Source: Aralia elata | Lineage: Eukaryota; Streptophyta; Magnoliopsida; Apiales; Araliaceae | Reading direction: 5' to 3' | NCBI GenBank assembly: GCA_034770075.1 | Contig: CM068386.1 | Span: 45,545,990-45,609,989, forward strand | DNA: 64,000 nucleotides | In this document: one piece after another, positions 35,241-45,200 of the stretch | Layout of the letters: the number at the start of each line of letters is the position of its first letter | Numbering within the stretch: the stretch's first letter is position 1 | The notes under the pieces: generated by a model | Seen by the model: the letters and a program-made list of their open reading frames with translations, nothing else | The model's database searches: none | What the model was told of the DNA's origin: nothing | Program-made: the position numbers and the translations under genes

Positions 35241-37391
35241 GTTGGATACCGGCTGTGGTTCTCACATATGTAACAATATGCAGGGACTAAGTAGAAGTAG
35301 AAAGCTGAACAATGATGAAGTCGTCCTACAAGTGGGAAATGGAGCAAAGGTTGTTGTATTAGCTGTAGGAACTTATTGTTTAGCACTGCCTACGGGCAAG
35401 TCCATTAGTTTAAATAATTTTTATTATGTTCCAACACTTATAAGAAACATTATTTCAATTTTTATATTGGATATGGATGGTTTTGATATTATAATAAAGA
35501 ACAACAGTTGTTCTATTTATAATAAAAATATTTTATATGGTGTTGGCAATTTACTGAATGGACTTTACATACTTGACTTGCATGAAAATATATTTCAAAT
35601 TGAACAAACTAAGAAAAGAAAAAGAGATGATGTTAATTATACCTTTATGTGGCACTGTAGACTCGGTCATATCAATGAAACAAGATTAACCAAGTTGCAT
35701 AAAGATGGGCTTTTAGAGCTATCAGATTACGAATCATATCCAACTTTTGAATCTTGTCTCATGGGTAAGATGACTAAATCTCCTTTTAGTGGAAAAGGAG
35801 AAAGAGTTACAGAGTTGTTAGCGTTGGTACACACAGATGTATGTGGACCTATGACAACGAATGTACGAGGAGGGTATTCTTATTTTATTACTTTTACTGA
35901 TGATCATTCTAGATTTGGATATGTGTATTTAATGAAATACAAATCTGAATCGTTTGAAAAGTTCAAAGAATTCAGAAGTGAAGTAGAGAAGCAAACTGGT
36001 AAGAGTATTAAGATTCTTCGATCGGATCGAGGAGGGGAATACTTGACCAATGAGTTTCTCAATTGTCTCAAAGAAAATGGTATAATCTCACAATGGACTC
36101 CACCAGGGACGCCACAGTTGAATGGTGTATCTGAAAGGAGAAATCGAACATTGTTGGACATGGTTCGTTCCATGATGAGTTTTACCGACATTCCAGTATC
36201 CTTCTGGGGTTATGCCCTAGAATCGGCTGCATACCTACTTAACAAGGTACCTACCAAATCCATCCCAAAGACTCCATATGAGTTATGGACATGGAAGAAA
36301 CCAAATCTTAAGCATGTTAAGACTTGGGGTTGTCCAGCTTATGTCAAAAGGTTTGAGCATGATAAGCTGAAGACTAGATCTGACAAGTGTAGATTCGTGG
36401 GATACCCTAAAGAAATATCAGGGTATTATTTCTATCATCCTACTGATCAAAAGGTATTTGTTGCGAAACACGCTGCCTTCTTGGACAATGAGTTTATCCT
36501 TAAAGGGGTCAGTGGGAGTAAGATATGTCTTGAAGAAGTTCAAGAACCACAAAATACTATGGATCAAAGTCAGGTACCTGACCAAGTGGAAGAACCTACT
36601 GTACCACAACCTATTCATAAATCTGGAAGAGTACCAAAGATACCTGATAGGTATGGATTCATTATAGAGAATGATGATGAGGTACGCATCATAGATGATG
36701 ATGATTCATTGACTTACGAAGAGGCTATAAGTAGTAAAGACTCAGAGAAATGGCTAGAAGCTATGAAATTCGAGATAGACTCCATGTATGAAAACCAAGT
36801 ATGGACTTTGGTTTCACCACCTGAGGGCAAATGGGTCTTTAAGAGAAAGACTGGAGTGGACGGCAAGGTAGAGACCTATAAGGCTCGACTGGTTGTAAAA
36901 GGTTTCAAACAAAGACAAGGAGTTGACTATGATGAAACCTTCTCACCAATAACTATGCTCAAGTCCATTCGGATTTTGCTTGCAGATGCAGCTTATTATG
37001 ACTACGAAATCTGGCAAATGGACATGAAAATGGCATTCCCCAATGGGAAACTTGAGGAGAATGTATATATGTTACAGCCAGAGGGTTTTGTTTCAATGGT
37101 TGGAACAAATCAAGTCTGTAAGCTACAACGATCCATCTATGGATTAAAGCAAGCTTCTCGAAGATGGAACATCCGTTTTGATGAGATAATCAAAGGGTTT
37201 GATTTTATCAAAAATGAGGATGAACCTTGTATAAGGTTAGCGGTAGCGCTGTTTCATTCCTAGTATTATATGTAGACGATATATTACTGATAGGGAATGA
37301 TGTTCCTATGCTATAGTCGATCAAAATTTGGTTATCTAAACACTTCTCTATGAAGGACTTGGGTGAAGCATCCTATATTTTGGGGATAAAG
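35241..37391 (+). pseudogene. Element E pol, part 1 (protease end, integrase, RT)
   Basis: The copia frame resumes right after LARD with LDTGCGSHIC (aspartic protease). Then come the pre-integrase HCRLGH region, integrase with HTDVCGP, SDRGGEY and GVSERRNR, and RT from WLEAMKFEIDSMYENQVW with YGLKQASRRW near 37140. The frame is open to TAG 37261-37263. A small deletion near 37230 shifts it, and YVDD (37269-37280) is read in another frame. Integrase residues look intact. LARD supplies an in-frame ATG at 35086, so the open frame spans LTR and pol by chance. F interrupts pol at 37391. Confidence 0.92.
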
Positions 37392-38721
37392 TGTTGCCTC
37401 TTTTTAAGTCTTAAATAAAAGAGCTCTAACTCACGCAAGTATACGTGGTCAACAAGTAATACAGAGGAAGTAAAGTATCGTCCCACAGAGACAGGATTAA
37501 ATTAATTCACTATGCATCAGTTCTATCACTATATTTATTTGCCTAAACTATTGTCTTGCTTTTGGTGGCAAAATTATTTCTATATTAATTAATAACTAAA
37601 TATGCAAAGACTAACGAAATATATCAAGCTTGGAATTAATGGGATCCTAACTTCATTTAATAGTTCATCTAATTACCACTATCATGCTAGTAAGTTCATA
37701 TATCACAGAAAAGTAGCCAAGGACACTAAAATAGACATAACCATTTGTCAATGCATTATGACCTACTTACATAATATCCATACTTGATAGACACCATATA
37801 ATCACCACTATAACCAAAATCACTATATTTCTATGTGAAATTGCAATTATATTGACTTTAAGCACAAGTCCCTATTTTGACTCTTACGGTGAAACAGTAT
37901 ATTTCTATCTGACTCACACAATATTAGGCTATCCAATTAAGCTTCATATTCGCAAGCTATCATGATTACAATCCATACTTATATGTTATTTTTCAATTCC
38001 ATATAAGTACTGAAATCGAATGGTGATCAAGCATTCATACGTTCAAAACAATCATGATAGAAATTCCTTATGATATATAAAATAATCTAACAATCAAGCT
38101 TATAATTAAACTACATATTAAAATCCGTTAGAATCCCATAATGGAGATTAGTTCATGTCTGAACCGAAAGCCATTATGGGATCAAATCTACACATGGAAA
38201 ATAAACAATCAATTGAATAAAGAAGAAGTAGATTGATCAAACCCAATTATGAATAAATTCCAAAGTAAACTTAAAACCCACATCAAAATCCAATGCTTGA
38301 ACAAAAGTAATCCACACAATATCTCTCCTCGTACTCTCTCTAAAGTAAAAAAAAATAGATTCCAGCTAAAAAAAGTCTCCAAGTTCCTTCTTAGGGTTTC
38401 CTTCTCACTATCTGATCAATATTGACTAGAATCCTCTACCGAATTGGCTTCCTTTTCCTCTTTCAGCTGAACTTTAGCACCCAAAAACGTGAACTAGCGC
38501 CTCTGGCGCTAGCCCAAGCGCTGCTGGTGCTAGCCTTTGCCCAGAAATTTACAAAAATGCCACTAAGTGTATTTTAAGCTCCAAATTTACCCTTTTGCCC
38601 CTCCATCTCCAACCTACAATAAATAAACACAAAAACAAGTAAAATAATACTAAAAACACTTAAAGACCACAATAATTAAGTCTAACAATACCTGATTCGT
38701 AGGTATGAAACCCACTCATCA
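37392..38721 (-). repeat. Element F 3' LTR
   Basis: On the minus strand it begins TGATGAGTGGG at 38721 and ends GGCAACA at 37392. It carries two 15-base GC hairpins at 38496-38510 and 38517-38531, 21 bases apart. The second hairpin has a T where the other LTR has C (GGTGCT for GGCGCT). Confidence 0.95.
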
Positions 38722-39858
38722 AATATTCCCAAACTTAACCAATTGCTTGTCCCCAAGCAATGCAATGATGCAAATGCAAACAAACTATCATGCCTACGAA
38801 TCAAACAATCAACCAACACAGTATCTAACATCAGGCCTCAAAGATATCATACATACTTAAGTAAAATCTCTAACCAATGCACAGTTTCTAACTCCAACCA
38901 AGTAGTTAAGTTACACCTGTCATCACCCATGTCGTGCGTGTGTGTATATCAATCATTTCAATCAATTACAATTCAAATCCATCACATAATTGACTTCTTA
39001 GAAGAAAACTTTCAATTGCAACTCAATTCAACCCGTGAACACAACCACTTAACTGATTCAAGCAATCACTAAGCATAGGGGTATCACGAAGGTTATTTAA
39101 CACATTTAAATCCTTTTTAAACCTTTCACCAATAATTCAAACATTTTTTTCTTTCTAGTGAGTGCATTTTATGCTCCATCCCACTTTCTTTTGAACGAGT
39201 GCGTTTTACGCTCCATCTCGTTCCATGTGTTTATGAGTGAGTGCGTTTTACGCTCCATCTCAACCCACCACATGATCCATTCTTCAATTGGGAATGGTTC
39301 AAAATTTTCAAATTTCTCTTCTTTTTTTTTTACACCCCAAGATTCCCCCAAACTTAGATTCTTGCCTGTTTCTTATTTAATGGTCGTCTCCCCGATATTA
39401 TCAAGTTTTAACCCCAAATCTTCCACCAGAAGAAAATTATGCAATAATTTGAATTAAACTGATCAAAATAATTGATTGTGTGCTTTCCTGACTAACAAAA
39501 GTTTCAGACAAGTTAAACTTCACTTCCTAATCAAAGTCATCACTAAGCACTAGTTTTCAATTCTTCTCAAGTTAAAACCATGAAACCAGTCTTATCATTG
39601 GCCACATTAGATACTATATCAATTTATGCTTAATTCCTGAAACTAAATGCATTAAATGCTCAACATAACCTAAACATACAACTACATGCTTGACACACCC
39701 TAAAATACAATGCAACTACCATGCATCATGCATAAACACAAAGAAACAAAACAAACTAAATGCATGAAACATAACAAAAAAAACTACCCCCCAAACTGAA
39801 CAAGACAATGCCCTCATTGAAAAACAGTAAGAACAAAGGACTCCCCTGATGAAGAACA
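38722..39858 (-). other. Element F 3' untranslated region
   Basis: Lies between ORF3 and the 3' LTR. The purine side next to the LTR reads GGTTAAGTTTGGGAATATT on the minus strand. At 39161-39260 a short phrase AGTGCGTTTTACGCTCCATC recurs three times; its core is a 4-base stem with a TTT loop, and in the first copy both arms change together. No gene seen. Confidence 0.65.
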
Positions 39859-41106
39859 CTACTCATCATCACTGCCATCGGCAGCGTCATCATCATCATC
39901 ATCCGCATCAGGAGGCGAGGAAGGTGGTGGGTAAATAGATAAAGGAGGAGCTGGTGGAAACTGGAATGGTCCTGCCAAAGGATTCAACCGCCCAAACATA
40001 TCTGCCAAGGCTGTAGAACAGTTAACATTATACGCATAAATCTCTGCCTGGCGCTGAGCAAGTCGACTCTGCTGTCGAGTCATCCGATCAAAACCCCTCT
40101 GAATCGATCCTGCCACTAAGTCTATCCGCCGAGTATGGTGCCGAAGGTCCTGTCGGATAGTCTCAACAATAGTAGGGGCTAGAATCGGATCCTCGACAGG
40201 TGGTGGCTGTTCCTGTGGCTGATGTTGTGGCTGCTGCTCCTGTGGCTGATGCTGTGGTAGAATGAAACCTAAACCCCGCGGGTGCAACTCACCTCCACCC
40301 CATACTCTGTACCGTCCCAGTGCAGCATGATCAATTGGAGGCAATGGGGCCTGCATAAGTTCATCTTTATCCCACTTGACTCTAGCTCGACGGCACAAAT
40401 CTGTGATCAATGAAGGGTGAGGCAATCCACCTGTGGTACTACCCTCAAGCGTGTGTATGATAGATTCATGAATTATCTCCCCTATATCCACTGTCTTCCC
40501 TTGAGCAATGCAAAACAATAACGCCGCCCGCAGATTAATGACATCGCTCATATGGCGGCACGACATCAACTTGGCACAGATAAAAGCATGCCACGCTTTT
40601 CCATATTTGCTCAATTTGGCAGAGGGAAAGTGCACAACTTCTTGTTGGTCATTCAGCTTCCATTCAGTCCCTGGCTCACAGAGGGCTTCTATAATCTCAG
40701 AATAATCCAAATCCTCTTCCAAGTATTTCGTATAGCCATCCCTGTGAATTTTCTGCAACCCATAATACGCATTAATACTCTTACGGCCCACATTTATTTC
40801 CTGACCCCGAACCATAACCAGATTCCCATTAGCTTCTTTAGCATTAGCATAAAACTCCTTCACAATATTCACGGCAGCTGGTTCGGGTTGTGCAGTAAAT
40901 ACCATCCAATTGCGACTGCGTATCATTTGAGCTAACTCCCCATCTACCCGCTCAATAGGTAGCAAGCCACGCTCAGGAATTAGAGATTTCCCGGAAGACC
41001 AATTTTTAAACCTATCACTTGCTTCGGGGCTAACAAATTTCTTCTTATCATACTTTACCACAGCTGATGAACCTGAACTCTCCCCTCTATGTCTTTTGGG
41101 AGCCAT
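39859..41106 (-). CDS. Element F ORF3: putative plant transposon protein domain
   Basis: An open 415-residue frame after integrase, the place of the so-called env-like ORF of Athila elements. The N-terminus is basic (MAPKRHRGESSGSS). Residues about 30-230 resemble the 'putative plant transposon protein' domain (PF20167 family), with EFYANAKEANG, GRKSINAYYGL and KAWHAFICAKLMSC. A Gln/Pro-rich stretch at about 285-310, a coiled segment (RRIDLVAGSIQRGFDRMTRQ), a Pro-rich stretch and an acidic tail DADDDDDD follow. I see no signal peptide or membrane segment, so an envelope role is not supported. It is open although gag-pol has six stops. Function unknown. Confidence 0.8.
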   Translation of the reverse strand: MAPKRHRGESSGSSAVVKYDKKKFVSPEASDRFKNWSSGKSLIPERGLLPIERVDGELAQMIRSRNWMVFTAQPEPAAVNIVKEFYANAKEANGNLVMVRGQEINVGRKSINAYYGLQKIHRDGYTKYLEEDLDYSEIIEALCEPGTEWKLNDQQEVVHFPSAKLSKYGKAWHAFICAKLMSCRHMSDVINLRAALLFCIAQGKTVDIGEIIHESIIHTLEGSTTGGLPHPSLITDLCRRARVKWDKDELMQAPLPPIDHAALGRYRVWGGGELHPRGLGFILPQHQPQEQQPQHQPQEQPPPVEDPILAPTIVETIRQDLRHHTRRIDLVAGSIQRGFDRMTRQQSRLAQRQAEIYAYNVNCSTALADMFGRLNPLAGPFQFPPAPPLSIYPPPSSPPDADDDDDDAADGSDDE

Positions 41107-41715
41107 TTATAACCAATTAAACACAAATCAAGACCCAAAAGAACTCAAAATTTTGTTGAGGCAATCTGTCAAACACTTGGCGTGCACACTTTAAAAACCC
41201 TTAGACAATGTTTCCCCCAAACTTATGAATAACCCAATTTAGCACAATGAATTCTCCCACAACTTGCAAGCATAAAGATAGACAATTGAAACTTAAACCC
41301 AATCCCAATTGAGCCAACACAAACTCAATTGGGTTACAAGCACAACCAAAGAATTATCTCCAACTACTAGCAATTAAACTTTCTAGCCAATAATTTTAAG
41401 TACTAATTGATCAATAATGTAAAGCTTACTTGAAATTGGAATTACCCATGTGAGAACCTTTAATCCTTCTTGGCTATAGAAGTTCTATGGTTGCAAGTGT
41501 TGAATGCCAACGGTAGTTGAGAATGTGGGTGGCTGTTTGTTAATGTTTGATTGGGGGGAAATAGCTTCTATGCTGCAACAATGGAGAAAAGTCGGCTGGA
41601 GGCGGCTTGAATGAGGTAGAAGAAGAAACAAAATTGGCTTTGTAGTGCAAAACTTTCAATAAGCCCGACCTAGGGTGTTAGACTTTATTATTTTTTTTTT
41701 CAAAATTCCCTGTCG
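41107..41715 (-). other. Non-coding stretch upstream of ORF3
   Basis: The ORF3 leader on the minus strand. It is AT-rich with no gene. A poly-T run at 41688-41700 is the only notable feature before the hairpin array. Confidence 0.5.
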
Positions 41716-42047
41716 AGCGCTTCTAGCGCTATAAATTGACTGGAGTGAGCGCTAATAGCGCTATGATGCAGTGTGTTGTAGCGTGGTGTAGCGCTGCTGG
41801 CACTATGTTGGGCGCTAATAGCGCTATTATGCAGACTGTGTTGGCTTGGGGAAGCGCCTTTGGCGCTTGCTTCGTGCGTTGATGAGCGCTTACAGCGCCC
41901 GGTTGCAGTAGCTTGTGGCATGATGTAGCGCTACTGGCGCTTGGCTGGGCAAAGTGTGGGCGCCTCTGGCGCTATGGTACAGTAGCTCATGGCGAGGTGT
42001 AGCGCCTCTGGCGCTATGGGTATGCTAGGTTGGGCGCTAATAGCGCT
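41716..42047. repeat. Array of ten 15-base GC hairpins between pol and ORF3 of F
   Basis: Each unit is a 6-base arm, three free bases and a 6-base arm: RGCGCY-NNN-RGCRCY. Starts are 41716, 41748, 41790, 41811, 41853, 41885, 41927, 41959, 42001 and 42033, so gaps are 32, 42, 21, 42, 32, 42, 32, 42 and 32. Arms stay paired as sequence changes (AGCGCC with GGCGCT; AGCGCT with AGCGCT), while loops vary freely (TCT, AAT, GCT, TTT, TAC, ACT). The basic repeat is about 74 bases. It lies in the transcript between pol and ORF3. Confidence 0.92.
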
Positions 42048-42132
42048 TATAAGCACACTTAGTCAATTTTTGGCCAATTTCAAGTTTCCACCTGCACACA
42101 CATCAACCCAAATCCAAAATTAGTTACAGAAA

Positions 42133-42157
42133 CCCCCTTTTTTTTCTTTTTTTTTTT
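42133..42157 (-). promoter_or_regulatory. Internal polypurine-type tract of F
   Basis: On the minus strand a 25-base purine run, A-rich and ending GGGGG, lies between pol and the hairpin array. It resembles a second or central polypurine tract. A splice-acceptor-like TGTGTGTGCAG lies about 40 bases further on, which could serve ORF3 expression; this is inference. Confidence 0.4.
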
Positions 42158-42267
42158 GATCAAACAAAGTTAAATGACTAAACTAAAGCAAAACAGAAAA
42201 TTAAAATGCTGGGTTGCCTCCCAGATTGCACTAAGTTATAGTCAATTAGCTTGACTGTCTCGGAATC

Positions 42268-45200
42268 TCATGTCGCAGACAGAATTAAGGTGACTTTCTG
42301 TCTGTCCACCTCATCCCCAAAGTAATGCTTCAGCCTTTGTCCATTCACCTTGAATGATTGATCCGAAAATTTGTCGTATACTTCAATCGCGCCATGTGGA
42401 AAAACCGTCTTCACTGTGAATGGTCCTGACCATCTTGATTTCAGCTTCCCGGGAAAAAGTTTAAGTATGGAGTTGAAAAGTAGAACTCTTTGTCCCGGTT
42501 CAAATGTTCTTTCAATGATCTTACGATCATGCCATTTCTTCACCTTTTCCTTATACAACTTCGAGTTTTCATAAGCCCGTAGTCGAAATTCGTCCAACTC
42601 ATTGATTTGGAGTAAACGCTTCTCCCCTATAGCTGTCGAATCAAAGTTCAACTTCCGAATTGCCCAATATGCTTTGTGTTCTAGCTCCATCGGAAGATGA
42701 CAAGATTTTCCATATACCAGCTGAAACGGTGACATACCCAGCAGAGTTTTGTACGCAGTCCTATATGCCCACACAGCGTCATCTAGCTTTAAGGACCAAT
42801 CTTTCCTCGTCGGATTCATAATTTTTTCGAGGATTCTTTTGACTTCTCGATTGGATACTTCCGCTTGGCTGTTTGTCTGGGGGTGATAAGCTGTAGCAAT
42901 ACGATGATTTACCCCATACTTAGCCAACAACGCTGTGAACTGCCTGTTGCAGAAGTGACTACCTTCATCACTGATAATGGCCCTAGGAGTCCCAAATCTA
43001 GTGAAAATACTGCGATGCAAAAACTTTAGGACTACCTTGGCATCATTTGTCGAGAGTGCTGCCACTTCTACCCATTTAGACACATAGTCAACTGCTAATA
43101 AGATGTAGAGATTACCGCACGAAGACACGAAAGGACCCATGAAATCAATCCCCCAAACGTCGAAAACTTCTACTTCAAGGATTGTGTTCAAAGGCATTTC
43201 ATTCCTCTATGAAATATTACCAACTCTCTGACATCTATCACACCGCTGAACAAAATTGTAGGCATCTTTAAAGATTGTCGGCCAGTAGAATCCTACTTGA
43301 AGTACTCTAGCCGTTGTTCTCTCTCCTCCATAGTGGCCTCCATACACAGAAGAATGGCAATCCTGTAAAATCCCTTCGGTCTCACTGTATGGGATACACC
43401 TTCTTATCATTTGATCCGCACACTGTTTAAACAAATACGGCTCATCCCATATATACCATTTAACATCGTGCAAGAACTTTTTCTTTTGGTGCCCCACCTA
43501 GTCAGAAGGTATCATCTTACTCACCAAATAATTTGCGTAGTCCGCAAACCATGGCACTTCCCCTTGCACCACAAACAACTGCTCATCCGGAAAAGATTCA
43601 TTAATTTCAACTTTGTCTTCTATCTCCCTTTCCGGTTGCTCTAGTCGAGACAAGTGGTCTGCCACTTGGTTTTTGGTACCCTTCATATCCTTGATCTCCA
43701 AATCAAATTCTTGCAACAACAATATCCACCGGATCAACCTGAGCTTTGCATCCTTCTTCGCCACTAAGTGTCGAATTGCCGAGTGATCCGTATACACTAT
43801 TACCTTTGTGCCTATCAGATATGCCCTAAACTTATCAAAGGCGTACACCACTGCCAATAACTCTTTCTCTGTGGTGGTGTAGTTTAACTGTGCATCTGTA
43901 AGGGTCTTGCTGGCATAGTATATCACATGAAATATCTTCTCTTTCCTTTGCCCCAAAACAGCCCCTACTGCGTAATCACTGGCATCACACATAAGCTCAA
44001 ACGGCAACGCCCAATTTGGTGCTGTGATAACTGGTGCTGATGTTAACTTATTCTTTAAATGCTCAAATGCCCTCATGCAAGCCTCATCAAAATTAAATTG
44101 GGTATCCTTCTCCAATAAACTGCACAATGGTTTAGTTATCTTGGAGAAGTCCTTGATGAATCTGCGGTAGAAGCCTGCATGACCGAGAAAACTGCGGACA
44201 CCTCTTATTGACGTGGGTGGAGGTAAATTCTCAATCGTTTCCAGCTTTGCTCTGTCCACCTCAATGCCTTTCTTCGACACTTTGTGTCCCAGTATGACTC
44301 CTTCTTGTACCATAAAATGGCATTTCTCCTAATTCAGTACTAAATTTGTCTCAACACATCTCTTTAAAACCATTACCAAATTTTCAAGACATTGATCGAA
44401 AGAATCACCAAATACCGAGAAGTCATCCATAAATACCTCAACATTCTGTTCGACCATGTCTGAAAAAATCGCTGTCATACATCTCTGAAAAGTGGCTGGA
44501 GCATTGCAGAACCCGAAAGACATTCTTCTAAAGGCAAAAGTGCCGTATGGACATGTAAAAGTAGTCTTTTCCTGGTCTTCTGGAGCTATCGTAATCTGAT
44601 TGTAGCCTGAATATCCATCCAGAAGGCAGTAGTACTCATGACCCGCCAGTCGGTCCAACATCTGATCGATAAACAGAAGTGGAAAATGGTCCTTCCTTAT
44701 AGCTTTGTTAAGCTTGCGGTAGTCCATGCAAATTCTCCACCCTGTTACGGTTCGCGTTGGGATCAGCTCGTTATTCTCATTGGTGACAACGGTCATTCCA
44801 CCCTTCTTTGGTACGCACTGCACAGGGCTCACCCATGCACTGTCCGAGATGGGGTAGATTATTCCCGCATCCAGCCATTTCAGAATCTCTTTCTTAACCA
44901 CTTCTTTCATTATAGGATTGAGCCTTCTTTGTTGTTCAACTGCCGGCTTACTACCATCTTCTAGCAGGATCTTATGCATGCAAAAAGAAGGGCTTATCCC
45001 CTTGATATCTGCTATGGTCCATCCAATAACTGATTTAAACTCTCTAAGCACTCGTAGCAGTTTTTCCTCTTGAGAAGATGTTAGTGCAGAAGAAATAATC
45101 ACAGGTAGCTTTGAATCTTTATTTAAAAATGCGTACCTGAGATGTTCTGGAAGTGGTTTAAGTTCAAGTTCGGGAGGTATCTCAAGAGATGGTTTCAACT

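Noticed and set aside
39859..41106. ORF3 as a true envelope protein
   Set aside because: No signal peptide, no membrane segment and an acidic tail; the visible domain is the putative plant transposon protein family.
41700..41921. 73-residue Ala/Ser-rich minus-strand frame
   Set aside because: Translation of the hairpin array; its regularity comes from the DNA repeat.
41716..42047. CRISPR-like regular repeats
   Set aside because: Repeats are 15-base palindromes with related spacers of 6, 17 or 27 bases inside a plant retroelement; no cas genes and no unique spacers.
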